64,000 nucleotides of DNA, from contig JAKUCV010000909.1 in NCBI GenBank assembly GCA_028386065.3, positions 3,591 to 67,590 of the forward strand, in the 5' to 3' direction. The notes under the pieces were generated by a model. That model searched no databases. It had not been told where the DNA came from and saw only the letters and a list, made by a program, of their open reading frames with translations. This DNA is from Turnera subulata (lineage: Eukaryota > Streptophyta > Magnoliopsida > Malpighiales > Passifloraceae). Within the stretch, counting starts at the first letter, position 1; each line of letters opens with the position of its first letter. The translations under genes and the position numbers were made by a program. This document shows, piece after piece, positions 24,099-34,351 of the stretch.

Positions 24099-24761
24099 AT
24101 GCCTGCTCCCTCATCCGTCTTCTTCGTCGAAGGTGCCAATGCCTACAGCATGGTCAACGAGCGTCCCGAAGAACTACCGAATGAGCTCAGCAGAATGCCG
24201 CGTCTGGTCTTCGTCGACAAACTCTACTCTTCCAGATTCTTCATCACTCCCATGGAAGAGACGTTCTTCCTGGAGGACCATGGCACTCTGAGGACCTCCT
24301 ACTACAGATCGGCAAACTCCATCATGTTCTTCATCTCCGAAAGACTTCAAGAGTTCAACCTGGAGTCCACTTGCCATACCCTGGAGCAAGGTACCTACTA
24401 CCAGCTCTCGATGACGGCCCAAAGCATGCCCAGAGTCACTCGTCTGCCCGTAACTTGGCCAAAGGCCCGACTACTGGTGTGGAACTGTAGAGGAGTCGCT
24501 AGGCGTTCCCAGGAGTTCTCACGTACTCTGAGGGACCTGAAGAACCAATACAAGCCAAACCTGGTTCTTCTCACGGAGACCTAGTGGCAGCCTCAAGACG
24601 ATCACGGTCTCATCCCACTCCGGTTCCCTCAAGCTAACCGGTTCGAGCTTCCAGGCCAGAACAACGCAGGCGGCATGTGGTTCTCGTGGAGCGACAGCAT
24701 CCAAGTCAACATCAATAATGACCCCACCAACTTCAGGGTCAACGTCGTTCCAAGGCGATAA
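24099..24761 (+). pseudogene. Passenger ORF copy A: unknown N-domain joined to a LINE endonuclease-like start
   Basis: The frame runs 220 codons with one in-frame TAG at 24582-24584, then continues in the same frame to a TAA at 24759-24761. Residues 1 to about 125 form an unrecognised domain (FFVEGANAYSMVNE, then MEETFFLEDHG, then SIMFFISERLQEF). Residues 128-161 read LLVWNCRGVARRSQEF and PNLVLLTET, the pattern that opens plant LINE AP-endonuclease domains. After the stop, GGMWFSWSDS matches the later GGxWxxW motif of such domains, but the rest of the endonuclease is absent. Copy B at 43264-43947 covers the same span and ends at the same residue with its stop elsewhere, so the gene had a defined C-terminus near FRVNV. 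Confidence 0.65.
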
Positions 24762-25019
24762 ATGTATTTTTTTATTTTTATAAAATATCAATGTAATATT
24801 TCTGTCTGTAATCAAAATATTAGTATTATTAATAATATTTATATTTCTGCTTATTTATGGCATCATTACCTCTTATGTGTATGTTCTGCGACAGCTGGCG
24901 TCCCTTGACTGGATCCATAATGCACTAACTAAAATAATACAAAATAATAAACAAATGGAGCGAACTATGCAAACAGGAACAACAATCACACAAAGACTGC
25001 CCAACAAGACCTAACGCCC

Positions 25020-25031
25020 GCTCCGCTACCA
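25020..25031 (-). other. Primer-binding-site-like sequence of the Tekay-like element
   Basis: Three bases after the LTR end the minus strand reads TGGTAGCGGAGC, which differs at three positions from TGGTATCAGAGC, the initiator-Met primer site common in plant elements. The position fits; the match is imperfect. Confidence 0.5.
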
Positions 25032-25594
25032 AACTGAAACGCCCCGACCCGTATTTACCGTACATAGTAAACACGTGCCGGAACTGTGACAACCCAACCA
25101 AAATCAAGCCTAGGATACAGTGTGTACAACAGAAACTCGGGCCTAACAACCCAAAATAGGAAACATCATAAATAACAAAACCGGCCCAATGGCCCAATAA
25201 TATCAATAAAATGCACAGCGGAAGACTTAATAACTCACAAACACTATATGCGACACATATGCAAACTATGGATCCGAGCCCTGTCAAAGGGATAACGCCG
25301 CAGCCTGTCTGGAATGCACCAAACCTGTACAACAAATAACTCATCCTACGGGATGAAAGCCCGCAGGTGAGGGGGTGAGTCCGAAGTGCTCACCGACGAA
25401 GGAAAGACAATCAATATGCACACTAAAATTACTCAAGTCGAAAATAAGGAAAAACTGCCAAAATAAAACAAATCATAAGACTCAATAACATCCAATTTCA
25501 AATTTTATCTTTTCCGGGCCCCGTCACGGATAAGCTAGAGGTCAGACCTGGTTATCAACACATTCCGGGTGCCAGACCAAATCCAGAGAACCCA

Positions 25595-25923
25595 GGGATA
25601 GACATCCCAAAAATAATCACGGGATAGACATCCCAAGCATAGACATGCTTATCACAAGTAACCCAGGTCATGGCCACCACAAAACAGTCTCAAACCATCG
25701 AGTCGTACCACTACTATCACGCGATAATTATATTATCGTCGTCAAAATCAAATCACATGGATCAACATCTCTAACCAAAATACCGGGATAGACATCCCTA
25801 TCCAAAATCAAGGATCGACATCCTTATCACAATTTATTATTAATTCCATTATACTTAAACCAAAAAGACGCAAGGATAAACATCCAAAACCGACATGGGA
25901 TAAACATCCCGACAACAATTAAG
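25595..25923. repeat. NRAC-loop hairpin array in the right LTR
   Basis: It matches the array at 20238-20567 but with a different unit count. It includes GGGAT-AGAC-ATCCC at 25621 directly followed by AAGCAT-AGAC-ATGCTT at 25635. At the equivalent place the left LTR has one fused unit, CGGGATAGACATGCTT, that cannot pair with itself, as if a deletion had joined the two loops. Confidence 0.8.
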
Positions 25924-27867
25924 ACAAGTGCAACACCAACAGAGCAATAATCATCAACACAATAACCGAGTAATACAGGCACATATTGAAGGAAATCCAT
26001 CCTCACCTTGGCCGATTACTCAACTCCGGAAACAATGACCGGTCCGACGCCGGTTCCTCGGGAAACTGCCCGGTATCAAACCTATACCACAAAACAATAT
26101 ACACATAAATGCACATAATCGGTATACTATGATGCCAATACTGCGAAATAATCCCATCCCGGTTCATATCTTTTATTATCATCTTTTATCGAAAATATTA
26201 TACCGTACGTATATCCGAATATAATTTCGGTACCATACTTTTCAAAATATTTTTCATGAATATTTATATTTTTCCCAAAAGAAAATATTTACCGTAAACA
26301 TATATATTTTCCAAAATAATTCCCGTTAAGCTATTTATTTCCCATATCAAATATCCTTTCAAAAATATAATTACTATGAAGTGTTCTTTCTGAAAATTAT
26401 AACTTTTACATATTTCTAACTATTCATAGGAAGATTATTACCTAATGTAATTAGTCTCCAAAGATATTTTCATAAAAAATTACTTACCATATCATTATTG
26501 AAATAATCATAACATATTTATCTTAATTTTCCAAAAATAGTCATATCCCGTATATATATTACCATTTATATCCATAGTGTATATATTAAAGCTATTTACA
26601 ATATAATAATTTTCTTATATATAAGAGATATAAACCATATCAGAATTACCTTAATTTCTCAAAAATAATGATATGTCAAAGTATTTATAATCATGTATAT
26701 ATATATCCAGAATTATATTTTACATATATTTTTTTATTATTATTTATTATTATTATTATTATTTTAATTTCCGGACTGGGCCAAGTAGTGCAAGCCCAGC
26801 CCAGTGCTTAGACTCATATAACCCAAGTGCATCCATGACAGAACCCAAGCCCACTAGTCTAAGCCCGATAGCCACAGCCCACTCAAATAACCAAACTAAC
26901 CCATGAACCCATCAGCCCATATACCAAATACCCAAGCCCAAAAATAATTCAACCCAAACCCAAAATACCCTAGAGAATTCGGGCCAACCCGTCACAAACG
27001 GGTCAACCCGCACACTTATAACACCCTGCCACAGCTCACCTTTGTGGCCTAACGGCGGACGGTGCAACGGAAAGAGGCGGGCGGCGGCGTCGAGGCGGCT
27101 GAACTCGCGGGCGGTGGCGCAGCTGAAGGGGAAGCATCGATGGTGGCCTCCTGTTCGTGGCCGGCGGCTGCACCACGAAGGTCGACGGCGAGAGCGAGCT
27201 GCGCGGGGACAGAGGCGACTACAGGGACGGCGCCGTGAGGTAACAAACGGCAAGGCGACGAGGAACAAACGGTGGCGGCTGATGACGGTGAGTCGTGGTG
27301 AGCTCGGGTGGCTGCGAGTCTTCGTCACGGCGGCGTGACTTGCAGCGGCGAGGTGTAGGGGAGGGGGAAGGGAAGGTGACAACTTCAAGTGGTGGTGGTG
27401 GTCTACGCGTGTGAAGAGGAAGGGGCAATGGTGGCGGTCGGCCGGTGAGGGTGAGGCAGCAGCAGGTGGTTGGTGTCGTGTTTTGTTGTGTGGGTGAAGG
27501 TGGTTTACGGGTCTCGGGGAAAAAGAAAGAAAGAAGAGGAAGGAGAGGAAAAAAAATTAAAGGAAAAACAAGGAAGAAGAAGACAGGGAGAGTCACGGGT
27601 AGACCTGGCAATTCGTGTTCGCGGAACCCTCGACACGAACAAGACACGATTAATAATCGGGTCGTGTCGACACGAACCCGCCAAATCGCGGGTCAATCAC
27701 GGGTTGACCTGCTCAACCTGTTTAGCTTTACAGATCGATATCTAGGTATCCATTTTCACAACCCGTTTACCTATTTAAATACCTATTTACAAAATTTTAC
27801 ATAGAAAATACACAACCCATTTACCTGTTTACTTACCCGTCTACGAAAATTGTACATTTAACAAAAA

Positions 27868-28013
27868 TGACTGATTAATTACATTACATCCCTATTGCTT
27901 ACATAATACAAACACAAATGACTGATTAATTACATTACATCCCTATTGCTTACATAATACAAACACAAATGACTAATTAGTTACATTACATCCCTACTAC
28001 TTACATAATACAA
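27868..28013. repeat. 51-bp tandem repeat, about three copies
   Basis: The unit, beginning TGACTGATTAATTACATTAC, recurs with a period of 51 bp. The third copy has several changes. It lies inside the hAT element. Confidence 0.85.
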
Positions 28014-28300
28014 CTTGATTCGAAAAGTAAAATTTCCAGTCCCATCCTTTCAAGGCTATAACTAAAATGGGAAGAGAAGAGAAAATATGAGTGGAATTTT
28101 TATCCAAATGCATTCACATATTATACAATCAATTTGATATGGAAATTAGAAATAGATACAACAAAACAATCACAAACACGGTAAATAATGTCTTCTTGAT
28201 CCAAGAATTATACAACCAGGAGATTCACCATTCCAATAACTAGCTAAAACAAACAGCTCTAAATAATTTAATAAATGAAGGACAAAAAGAATGCATGAAA

Positions 28301-28488
28301 ATTCCTATACCCTAATTGTACAAAAAAATGCCACTGTCTTCTCCAATTAAACTAGCTTAAATGAGATTTATCGTTACCTGAATCTCGTTAGAAAATTCCT
28401 ATACCCTAATTATACAAAAAAAATCCCACTGTCTTCTCCAATTAAACTAGCTTAAATGGGATTTATCTTTACCTGAATCTCGTTTCCA
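28301..28488. repeat. 94-bp tandem duplication inside the hAT element
   Basis: A block beginning ATTCCTATACCCTAATT at 28301 is repeated from 28395 with a handful of differences. Confidence 0.85.
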
Positions 28489-29575
28489 GTGAAGGATAGG
28501 TTAGACGGTGTTGGGCTTGGTTCGATTTGGGGCTTCCTGGAAGATCGGTGAGGAGGACCGGAGAGGCAGAGCAGATGCCGATTTGGGATTAGCTTCAACT
28601 TTCAAGTGAGTAGCCGTGTTGTGTTGCGTCCCTTTGCTGCACCAGTAAAGTGGGTCATGCAAGCCCTGAGCCCTGATAGATCGATTTGGGGTTCTTTTTG
28701 GTTCATAGAGAAATTGACACCAGGGGTGAGATTGAGAAGGAGGGAGAGAAGAAATCGACACCGACAAACAATGAGATCCAGAGGGAGAGAGAGTTGGATT
28801 TTTTGTGTTTGAGAGGAAGATAAAGAGTGACGGTGAATTGTGATTTGTGAGGCTGTTGTTTGTCAAAGTGTCGGCAAGGCTTAGGGTTTTTTTTTTATTT
28901 TTTAAATTAAAAATAAACTGAAGTGTAATTGTGTAAAAGACTAGAAGTAACTGGTTAGTGTAAATTAAACAGGTTCGCGGGTCAACCCGCCAACCCGCGG
29001 GTTGACCCGTGACCTGAACTGTTATTTTTTGTGTCGGGTCGTGTCGACCCATTTAATTAAACGTGTTGGAAATCTTTGATCTATACCTGTTAATTTCGTG
29101 TCGGGTTCGTGTCGGGTTGTCGTGTCAGTACCCGTTTTGCCAGGTCTAGTCACGGGTGAGGAGGCAGGAAGGGAAGGTGGGGCAGCAGCGGTCGGTCACG
29201 GGCGGGAGGAGGAAGACGACGGGAAAGAGGAGAAAAGAGAGAAAAAGAAAGAAGAGAAAAAGAAGAAAAGAAAAGAAGAAAAGGGGAGAGGACGGGGGCA
29301 TAACCGTAATTTTCCGTCCCGAGTCCAAAAATATGACTTGGGCTCGGAAAATCCGATTAATTCTCCTGAGCATTGCCCAACTCTCGGAATTGAAAACTGA
29401 GGCTTGGTTTGTCGTGTAGAAATCTCGGAAGTTCCGAGTAACTCTTAGTATCGAAAAGCGACGCTCGATTTACCTTGAATTAACTACCCAAGATTAATTC
29501 AACAGTAAATCACGGTAAAAAGACTTTTACAGTCTGGTAAAAATCCAAAATTTTTACCCGGGCTGTTACAGATTC

Positions 29576-30168
29576 GAAGCCAGACCAGCCACTTTCGTTG
29601 GAGGGAGATGGCGAGGAAGATGAAAAACCCACTAGCGCACTTGGCAAGTTGTTCCTAGTAATCATTTTGGTAGTTTGATCCTTGGCCTATGATTGTTGGG
29701 GAGAGACAACCCCTTGATAGTTCGATCTTTGGACTGTTTTTAGTTGTTAAAGTGAGGGATCGATTTTTAGTGGTATGATCTTTAGATAGCCATTGATAGA
29801 AGGGATTGAGAGACTGTCCCTTGGTAGGTTGATCTTTAGATTGTTTTCGGTTGTTGGGGTGAGAGATCAATCTTTGGTTGTATGACCTCTAGATAATCTA
29901 TGATTGTTAGGAAGGAGAGATCGCCCTTTGGTGGTATGATTATTCGGGTTGGTAGCGATTGTTGTGATCTAGAGACCACCTTTGGAGGTCCCATCTTTGC
30001 ATTTTCGGCATTGATCGTTGTGCATTGACGATTGGGTACTTCGTTGTAGGAGTTTAACTCGGCTTGATTGGCCGAAGACTTAGAGTGACGATTTTGGTAG
30101 ATGGGTGTCTCAAACATCCCTTCAATTTACAGTGGCCTTCAATTAAATGACTGAGGGGGGCAACTACT
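29576..30168 (+). repeat. Internal remnant of the outer LTR element with ~57-bp degenerate repeats
   Basis: This continues the interior of the outer element on the far side of the Tekay-like insertion. From about 29665 to 29945 the sequence repeats a unit of roughly 55 to 60 bp containing GTTTGATCTTTGG-like and GATTGTTGGGG-like blocks, about five times. No coding is recognised. Confidence 0.55.
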
Positions 30169-30897
30169 TGTACCAAACCTAAAATCGTGGGCCTAAGTGT
30201 GATTGGACTGATTACTGATGTTGTGCCCAAGGGTGACCTCTGGGACCATTACTGATTATTGTGCCCAAGGGCGATTATAATGCCCAAGGGTGATCTGCGG
30301 GATCATTACTGATTATTGTACCAAGGGTGATTTATGGACCATAGAGGTCAAAGGCCGATCCTGGTCTTGTTGGTTGTTGTGTTCAGAAGGGTGATCTTTG
30401 GGCCATAGAGATCAGGTGAATGATCTCTAGGTCGTGGAGATCAGGTAGTTTTGGTGTCTGAGAACTGTGGATGGCTTGGTTGGGATTTGACGTTGCTTTG
30501 TCTCGGAGGTTTTGAGTTTGAAACCAACTGATTTCCCCGGAAGTTTGAATTGCTATCTTGAGGGATTCGGTCTATCTTCAGAATTAAGTTTGAAAGTGAT
30601 CTTTGTTCAAATTTTGTAATAGTCTCTATCTAGTGCCTATAAAAGGCCATCAACTATTCTTGTACCTGGACCCCAACTCCCTATCCCAATCAAATCAAAG
30701 CTATTACTCAAATTTCTTATCTTTATTTTATTTACTGCACACTAGTGTAGTTTTAGATTTATCATGTCTTTCTAGAGTAACTTAACTTATACTACCAGAA
30801 AACCAAACCCGATTTAAGGACGCACGCCACCGTCCGGTCGGTCCTTCAACGTTCGGATCCGGTAGCAGAGGGTCGCTCGCTGTTTAATTTAGTGAAC
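30169..30897 (+). repeat. Right LTR of the pol-less element
   Basis: It begins TGTACCAAACC and runs parallel to 17116-17909, with fewer of the GGGTGATYTG units and the same CCTATAAAAGGCC (30636-30648). The end near GTGAACA is approximate. Confidence 0.75.
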
Positions 30898-31379
30898 AAT
30901 GGGAATTCGATTTGTTTGCGAGGTTGGAGAAGCGGCGAGAAGGGAAGGCAGAAGAAGTTTACACGACGATTTAAAGAAAAGAGAACATTTTTAAAGAATT
31001 CAAAAATAGCTAAAAGGGAGAAAGAATAAGTCATCAAGTAATACATAAATATATAGGGAAAAGCCGGAGAGGGTGTTGGAAATAAAAAGGATAGCTCTGT
31101 AATGTTGCTAAAAAAGGGAGTGCAGATATGAATCAGGAGTGTAAATAGAGGCTCTCTATAGTTTTTCTGCAATTTGTTGCACACTTGAGTATTGTATTTT
31201 CATAATCAATTTCTTTCTTACTGATACAATTCAATTTATTGCACAGTAAACACATGAATATTACATATTCACAATTAATCTCTTACAGAGGATTTACGTA
31301 TGCTTCTAAATCTTCTCAGAAGTGTGATGGAAATGCGAGTATTTCTAATCCTATCCCATTAGTCTTCTACATGAAAATG
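30898..31379. other. Intergenic sequence
   Basis: I see no gene. Minus-strand frames here lack motifs and are AT-rich by composition. Confidence 0.45.
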
Positions 31380-31550
31380 GCTAGTATCTCAACAGCAAGA
31401 TTTTCTCTTAAGCGAGGTCTCAGGTTCGAGTTCTTGTGTACGTAAAAATTTCCCATTGTGAGACTCACCCACCATACCCAGGTGCGGAATCCAGGTCGAA
31501 TCCGGATTAGTCGGGACAAAGCTCCGGATATCGGATGGAAAACCAAAAAT
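31380..31550 (+). mobile_element. tRNA-derived SINE, Au-like
   Basis: The stretch contains AGCGAGGTCTCAGGTTCGAG, with a Pol III B-box-like GGTTCGAGTTC at 31423-31433. Further on comes CGAATCCGGATTAGTCGGGA and then CTCCGGATATCGGATGG and an A-rich end, the body pattern of plant Au-type SINEs. The 5' end is not clear and I found no target duplication, so the limits are estimates. Confidence 0.6.
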
Positions 31551-32312
31551 ACAACAAGATTTTCTTCTCTTTTGTCTACAAAAATGAAGTTACATTTTAT
31601 AAGGAATCTCACATCCTACAAAGAAAAAACCTGCTTGCCTTGTCCAAATTAGAAAAAATAATAACCAAATAAATAATTCAATCAACAATTAGGTTTGCTA
31701 TCCATATCTATTATTCCCAGGTTTGTTTCAACTGAAGCATATCCAACATTTACTTTTCCCTTTCTACCTGTATATAATATTGTTGCCATATCCTCTCAAT
31801 TGTTGGTTTGCAAATAATTTTTTAGTTGAAACTACTTGGAAAACACGATTAGTTAGTGATGAGGTCGTCAAAATTTAAAATATTATTTTCCTTTTTTAGA
31901 AAAATCCATAAATGAAATGTAAGTTATAACGATTAATGACTAAATATTCACCGTATCTGTTCCTTCCTTGCCTCTGTCCTAGGAGGAGGGTAGCATTCCA
32001 TTCCAGGATCAGATACACTTTTCCATACATAAAAGAAATTTAAGAAAACTGGACTCTTGCCTTTCTTTCTTCTAATGACCTGTTCTCTGTACAGATTCAT
32101 ACAGCCCAGCAGAAATAATAAAAAAAGTAAAAACACGTATGTGCCCTAATTAACTACCATCACAATATTTAGAAAAATAATAATAAAAAAAAATCTTCCA
32201 AGTTAAGGAAACAACGAAAAAGACTTCCTAGCTTCTAAGGACTCATCAAAATAAAAGAGATAACGCAAATCAAGATCACTATAAAAATCTTTCGACGATA
32301 AAAAAAAATCAC
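31551..32312. other. Upstream region of the membrane-anchored protein gene
   Basis: This is AT-rich sequence without coding potential. Its last 100 bases form the likely core promoter of the gene starting at 32425. Confidence 0.55.
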
Positions 32313-32320
32313 TATAAAAA
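32313..32320 (+). promoter_or_regulatory. TATA box of the 309-residue protein gene
   Basis: CACTATAAAAAGATC stands about 105 bases before the ATG at 32425, leaving a 5' UTR of about 75 bases. Confidence 0.55.
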
Positions 32321-32424
32321 GATCGCGTTATCCCCTTCACTATTCATTCATCAGATATTAACCAAAGAGAGAAAAACAAAAAAAACAAAAAGCCAAAAGA
32401 AAAGAATCCAAAATATCAGTCGCC

Positions 32425-34351
32425 ATGGGAGGAGGAGCTATGAGGACAGCGGCCAAGGTCGCCGGCATCGGCATCGCCAACTCGGGCATCCGGAGCGGCC
32501 TCTCCGGCCTCCCTGCCTCCACCGAGCAGTCCGTTCGCAACGCATCCCGCCCCGTGTCGGCGATCATCTCTTCCTCCGCCAGGGCCGACGCTCCCGTGCA
32601 GAGACCCGTGTCGGAGCTCGACGACTGGGAGCTGGCAGGCGGCCTCGAGGATGAGCTGGCCTTGGAGCTGGCCGAGCCGTTGCCGCGGCTGGTGTTCGGC
32701 GGGGCGCCGACCCTTCAGGAGGCTAGAGACGCCACCACTGAGTTGAAAGATGCGCTCAATAAGTACGCGCATCCATCAAATCCTTTTTTCTTTTTAAATT
32801 TTGTTTTGAATGTTTTTTCTTTAGGTTTTTTTTTTTGTGTTGTTACCGTTTCTAGGGAAATCTCTGTTCTTTGCGTTATTTTCTTTTATTACTTGGGTGG
32901 AAATCAAAGTTTTTGATCTTTCCATTATCAGATGATTTTGTTTCTGGGTTTAAGCTGAATTTAGGTGTTAATTATTCCTCTGTTTCGGATTTTGGATTTC
33001 ATTTTCTCTTCTTTTTAAGCTTTCATGTTCCTTATTTGCAGAGTATATTTATCATCACCACTTGGTTCTTCCCTGGGAGATGATCAGCTTAATCTCCCTC
33101 TCCTGGGCAACTCGGACCATGTAGAGACCAAAGGTTGCATTAGTTTCCAGTCTAAAGAGACTGTGCCTAAGAATGCCATTATGGCATTTCAATTCCTTAA
33201 TGAAAGTCCTCAAGCTCAGGTTCTATTCTATCTCTGCGTTCCTCTTGTGCAATGTTATTCTTTATTAAAATAAGTCCTAGGGAAGGTTTAGTTTTTTCCA
33301 TGAGGAATTAGACTGTAAAACCCAGTTGCTGAAACTTCAATCATTTATATCTGTTACATATTGCTTAGAGTGTGTTGAACTTGTTAAATATATGTTTTGC
33401 TCTGTTCTACGTGTATTTTCTCTTCCCGTTCCACGTTTCCTTCATCAACCACTTCAAATGCGATAGGAAAAAAACTTCAAATTGAGTCCAGGGATTGATT
33501 TTTATATGTTACATTTCTGTTTGATACATTTTGATAATTTTACGAGTGTATGTTGCTGTGAATTTGGAAAACATTTGCTGAACTTAACTTTTTTTTTTTT
33601 TCCTTAAAAACAAAATTCCTTTCTTCCATTTTAACGAACGGTATCATTTGTTTTACAAGTCCGTCATTATATATTGTTGAAGTAGGAGGGTCGTAAAGCT
33701 TTTTCTTTGAAGGGATTTATTAGGCCTGTGGTCCTTGTGGTTTTGATAACAAGCCTTTGGAAATGTTTTCTTCAATAAGGCTCTCTAGTGGAGTAGGGTT
33801 GCTGATTTTGGCTTTGTTCCCAGTCTGTTGTTGCTTCAATTGCCAGTGATCCGAATGTCTGGGATGCTGTTTTAAAAAATGAAGACCTCCAGGTTTTCCT
33901 CAAGTCACAGAAGACTGGTGAGAACTCATCTGACCTTGGATTGATACCACAAAGATGTCTTTTTCCTTTCATCTTTGTGTTTTTACTGGACTTAACTGGT
34001 TAGGGATCTGCATGTGATGAACTTTTTGCAGATGTCACTGTGGAGGATGTTGCTTCTCCAAAGTCGTTTAAAGAAATGTCAGAAGATGATAAGAATGAAG
34101 ATTTAAGTACCACAACCGAGCCCTTGGGTTTATTGGAAAGCATCAAAGTTACTGCGCTTGACATCAAAGATACGGTGGTTACCATGGTGAACAACTTCCC
34201 ATCTCAGCTTCAAAAGTTTTTTGGCTATTCATCCACGGAAGTAGATGCGGAAGAAAAGTCTAGACCAGTTTTTAATGAAATTGCCATGGGGGCATCTCTT
34301 ATGGGTTTGGCGGTGATGGTTATAATGTTGGTTGTTCTCAAGCGAGGTTAA
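32425..34351 (+). CDS. Conserved plant protein of unknown function with C-terminal membrane anchor (UCP012943-like)
   Basis: Four exons (32425-32762, 33042-33219, 33824-33917, 34032-34351) with GT-AG introns in matching phases give 309 residues. The start MGGGAMR is followed by an A/G-rich segment. The middle has acidic stretches (SELDDWELAGGLEDEL), then NDPNVWDAV-type sequence (SDPNVWDAVLKNEDLQVFL). The last 25 residues contain one hydrophobic helix (MGASLMGLAVMVIMLVVL) followed by KRG, the layout of a tail-anchored protein with its bulk in the cytosol. There is no signal peptide. I do not know its activity. Its position next to a BGLU41-type gene suggests At5g54540, described as a UCP012943 family protein; that link is from memory. 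Confidence 0.85.

Larger units (their letters stand above)
27600..29148. mobile_element. Non-autonomous hAT element (1549 bp) inside the Tekay-like LTR
   Basis: The ends are TAGACCTGGCAA and its inverse TTGCCAGGTCTA, flanked by perfect 8-bp repeats GTCACGGG at 27592-27599 and 29149-29156. The other LTR has the unoccupied site, which fixes the boundaries. Subterminal CGGGT/ACCCG and GACACGA motifs match the smaller relative at 15700-16277. There is no transposase. The interior has tandem repeats and AT-rich DNA, and a 183-codon minus-strand frame (28501-29052) with no recognised motif. Confidence 0.92.
19679..29570 (-). mobile_element. Tekay-like (Ty3 chromovirus type) LTR element without gag-pol, carrying antisense ORFs
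   Basis: Two LTRs of nearly 3 kb (19679-22664 and 25035-29570, the latter enlarged by a hAT) are flanked by the 5-bp repeat GATTC at 19674-19678 and 29571-29575. On the minus strand each LTR begins TGTAACAGCC and ends GGGGCGTTTCA. The primer-site region and a polypurine tract, AAGGTGGGTAGAC, sit in the places expected for minus orientation. The interior is only 2.37 kb and encodes no gag, protease, RT or integrase. Instead it has two plus-strand (antisense) reading frames, each with a TATA-like box. The lineage is inferred from LTR ends, LTR length and PPT style. Confidence 0.8.
25035..29570 (-). repeat. 5' LTR of the Tekay-like element (right copy), with a hAT inside
   Basis: It has the same ends as the left LTR. 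Its extra length is fully explained by the hAT element at 27600-29148 plus its 8-bp target duplication. Base differences from the left copy are scattered and few. Confidence 0.85.
17116..30897 (+). mobile_element. LTR retrotransposon without recognisable pol, split by a Tekay-like element
   Basis: Two direct repeats of 730 to 790 bp, both beginning TGTACCAAACC, lie at 17116-17909 and 30169-30897. A polypurine run, CTGAGGGGGGCAACTAC, stands just before the right repeat, which sets the plus orientation. Between them, after removing the Tekay-like insertion at 19679-29570, only about 2.4 kb of interior remains. It carries broken frames (for example 18142-18438, rich in E and K) that I cannot assign to gag or pol. 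It resembles a large non-autonomous derivative. No clean target duplication was found. Confidence 0.7.

Noticed and set aside
23490..24761. Endogenous pararetrovirus origin of the antisense frames, suggested by TGACG motifs and a TATA box
   Set aside because: No viral RT, movement or coat motif is seen; the protein has a LINE endonuclease-like motif instead, and TGACG sites are common plant promoter elements.
28501..29052. 183-codon minus-strand frame as a hAT transposase
   Set aside because: It lacks the hAT dimerisation and catalytic motifs, and part of it lies in the subterminal repeat region.
31423..31433. tRNA gene, suggested by a B-box-like GGTTCGAGTTC
   Set aside because: No cloverleaf or A box at the right distance; the surroundings fit a SINE.
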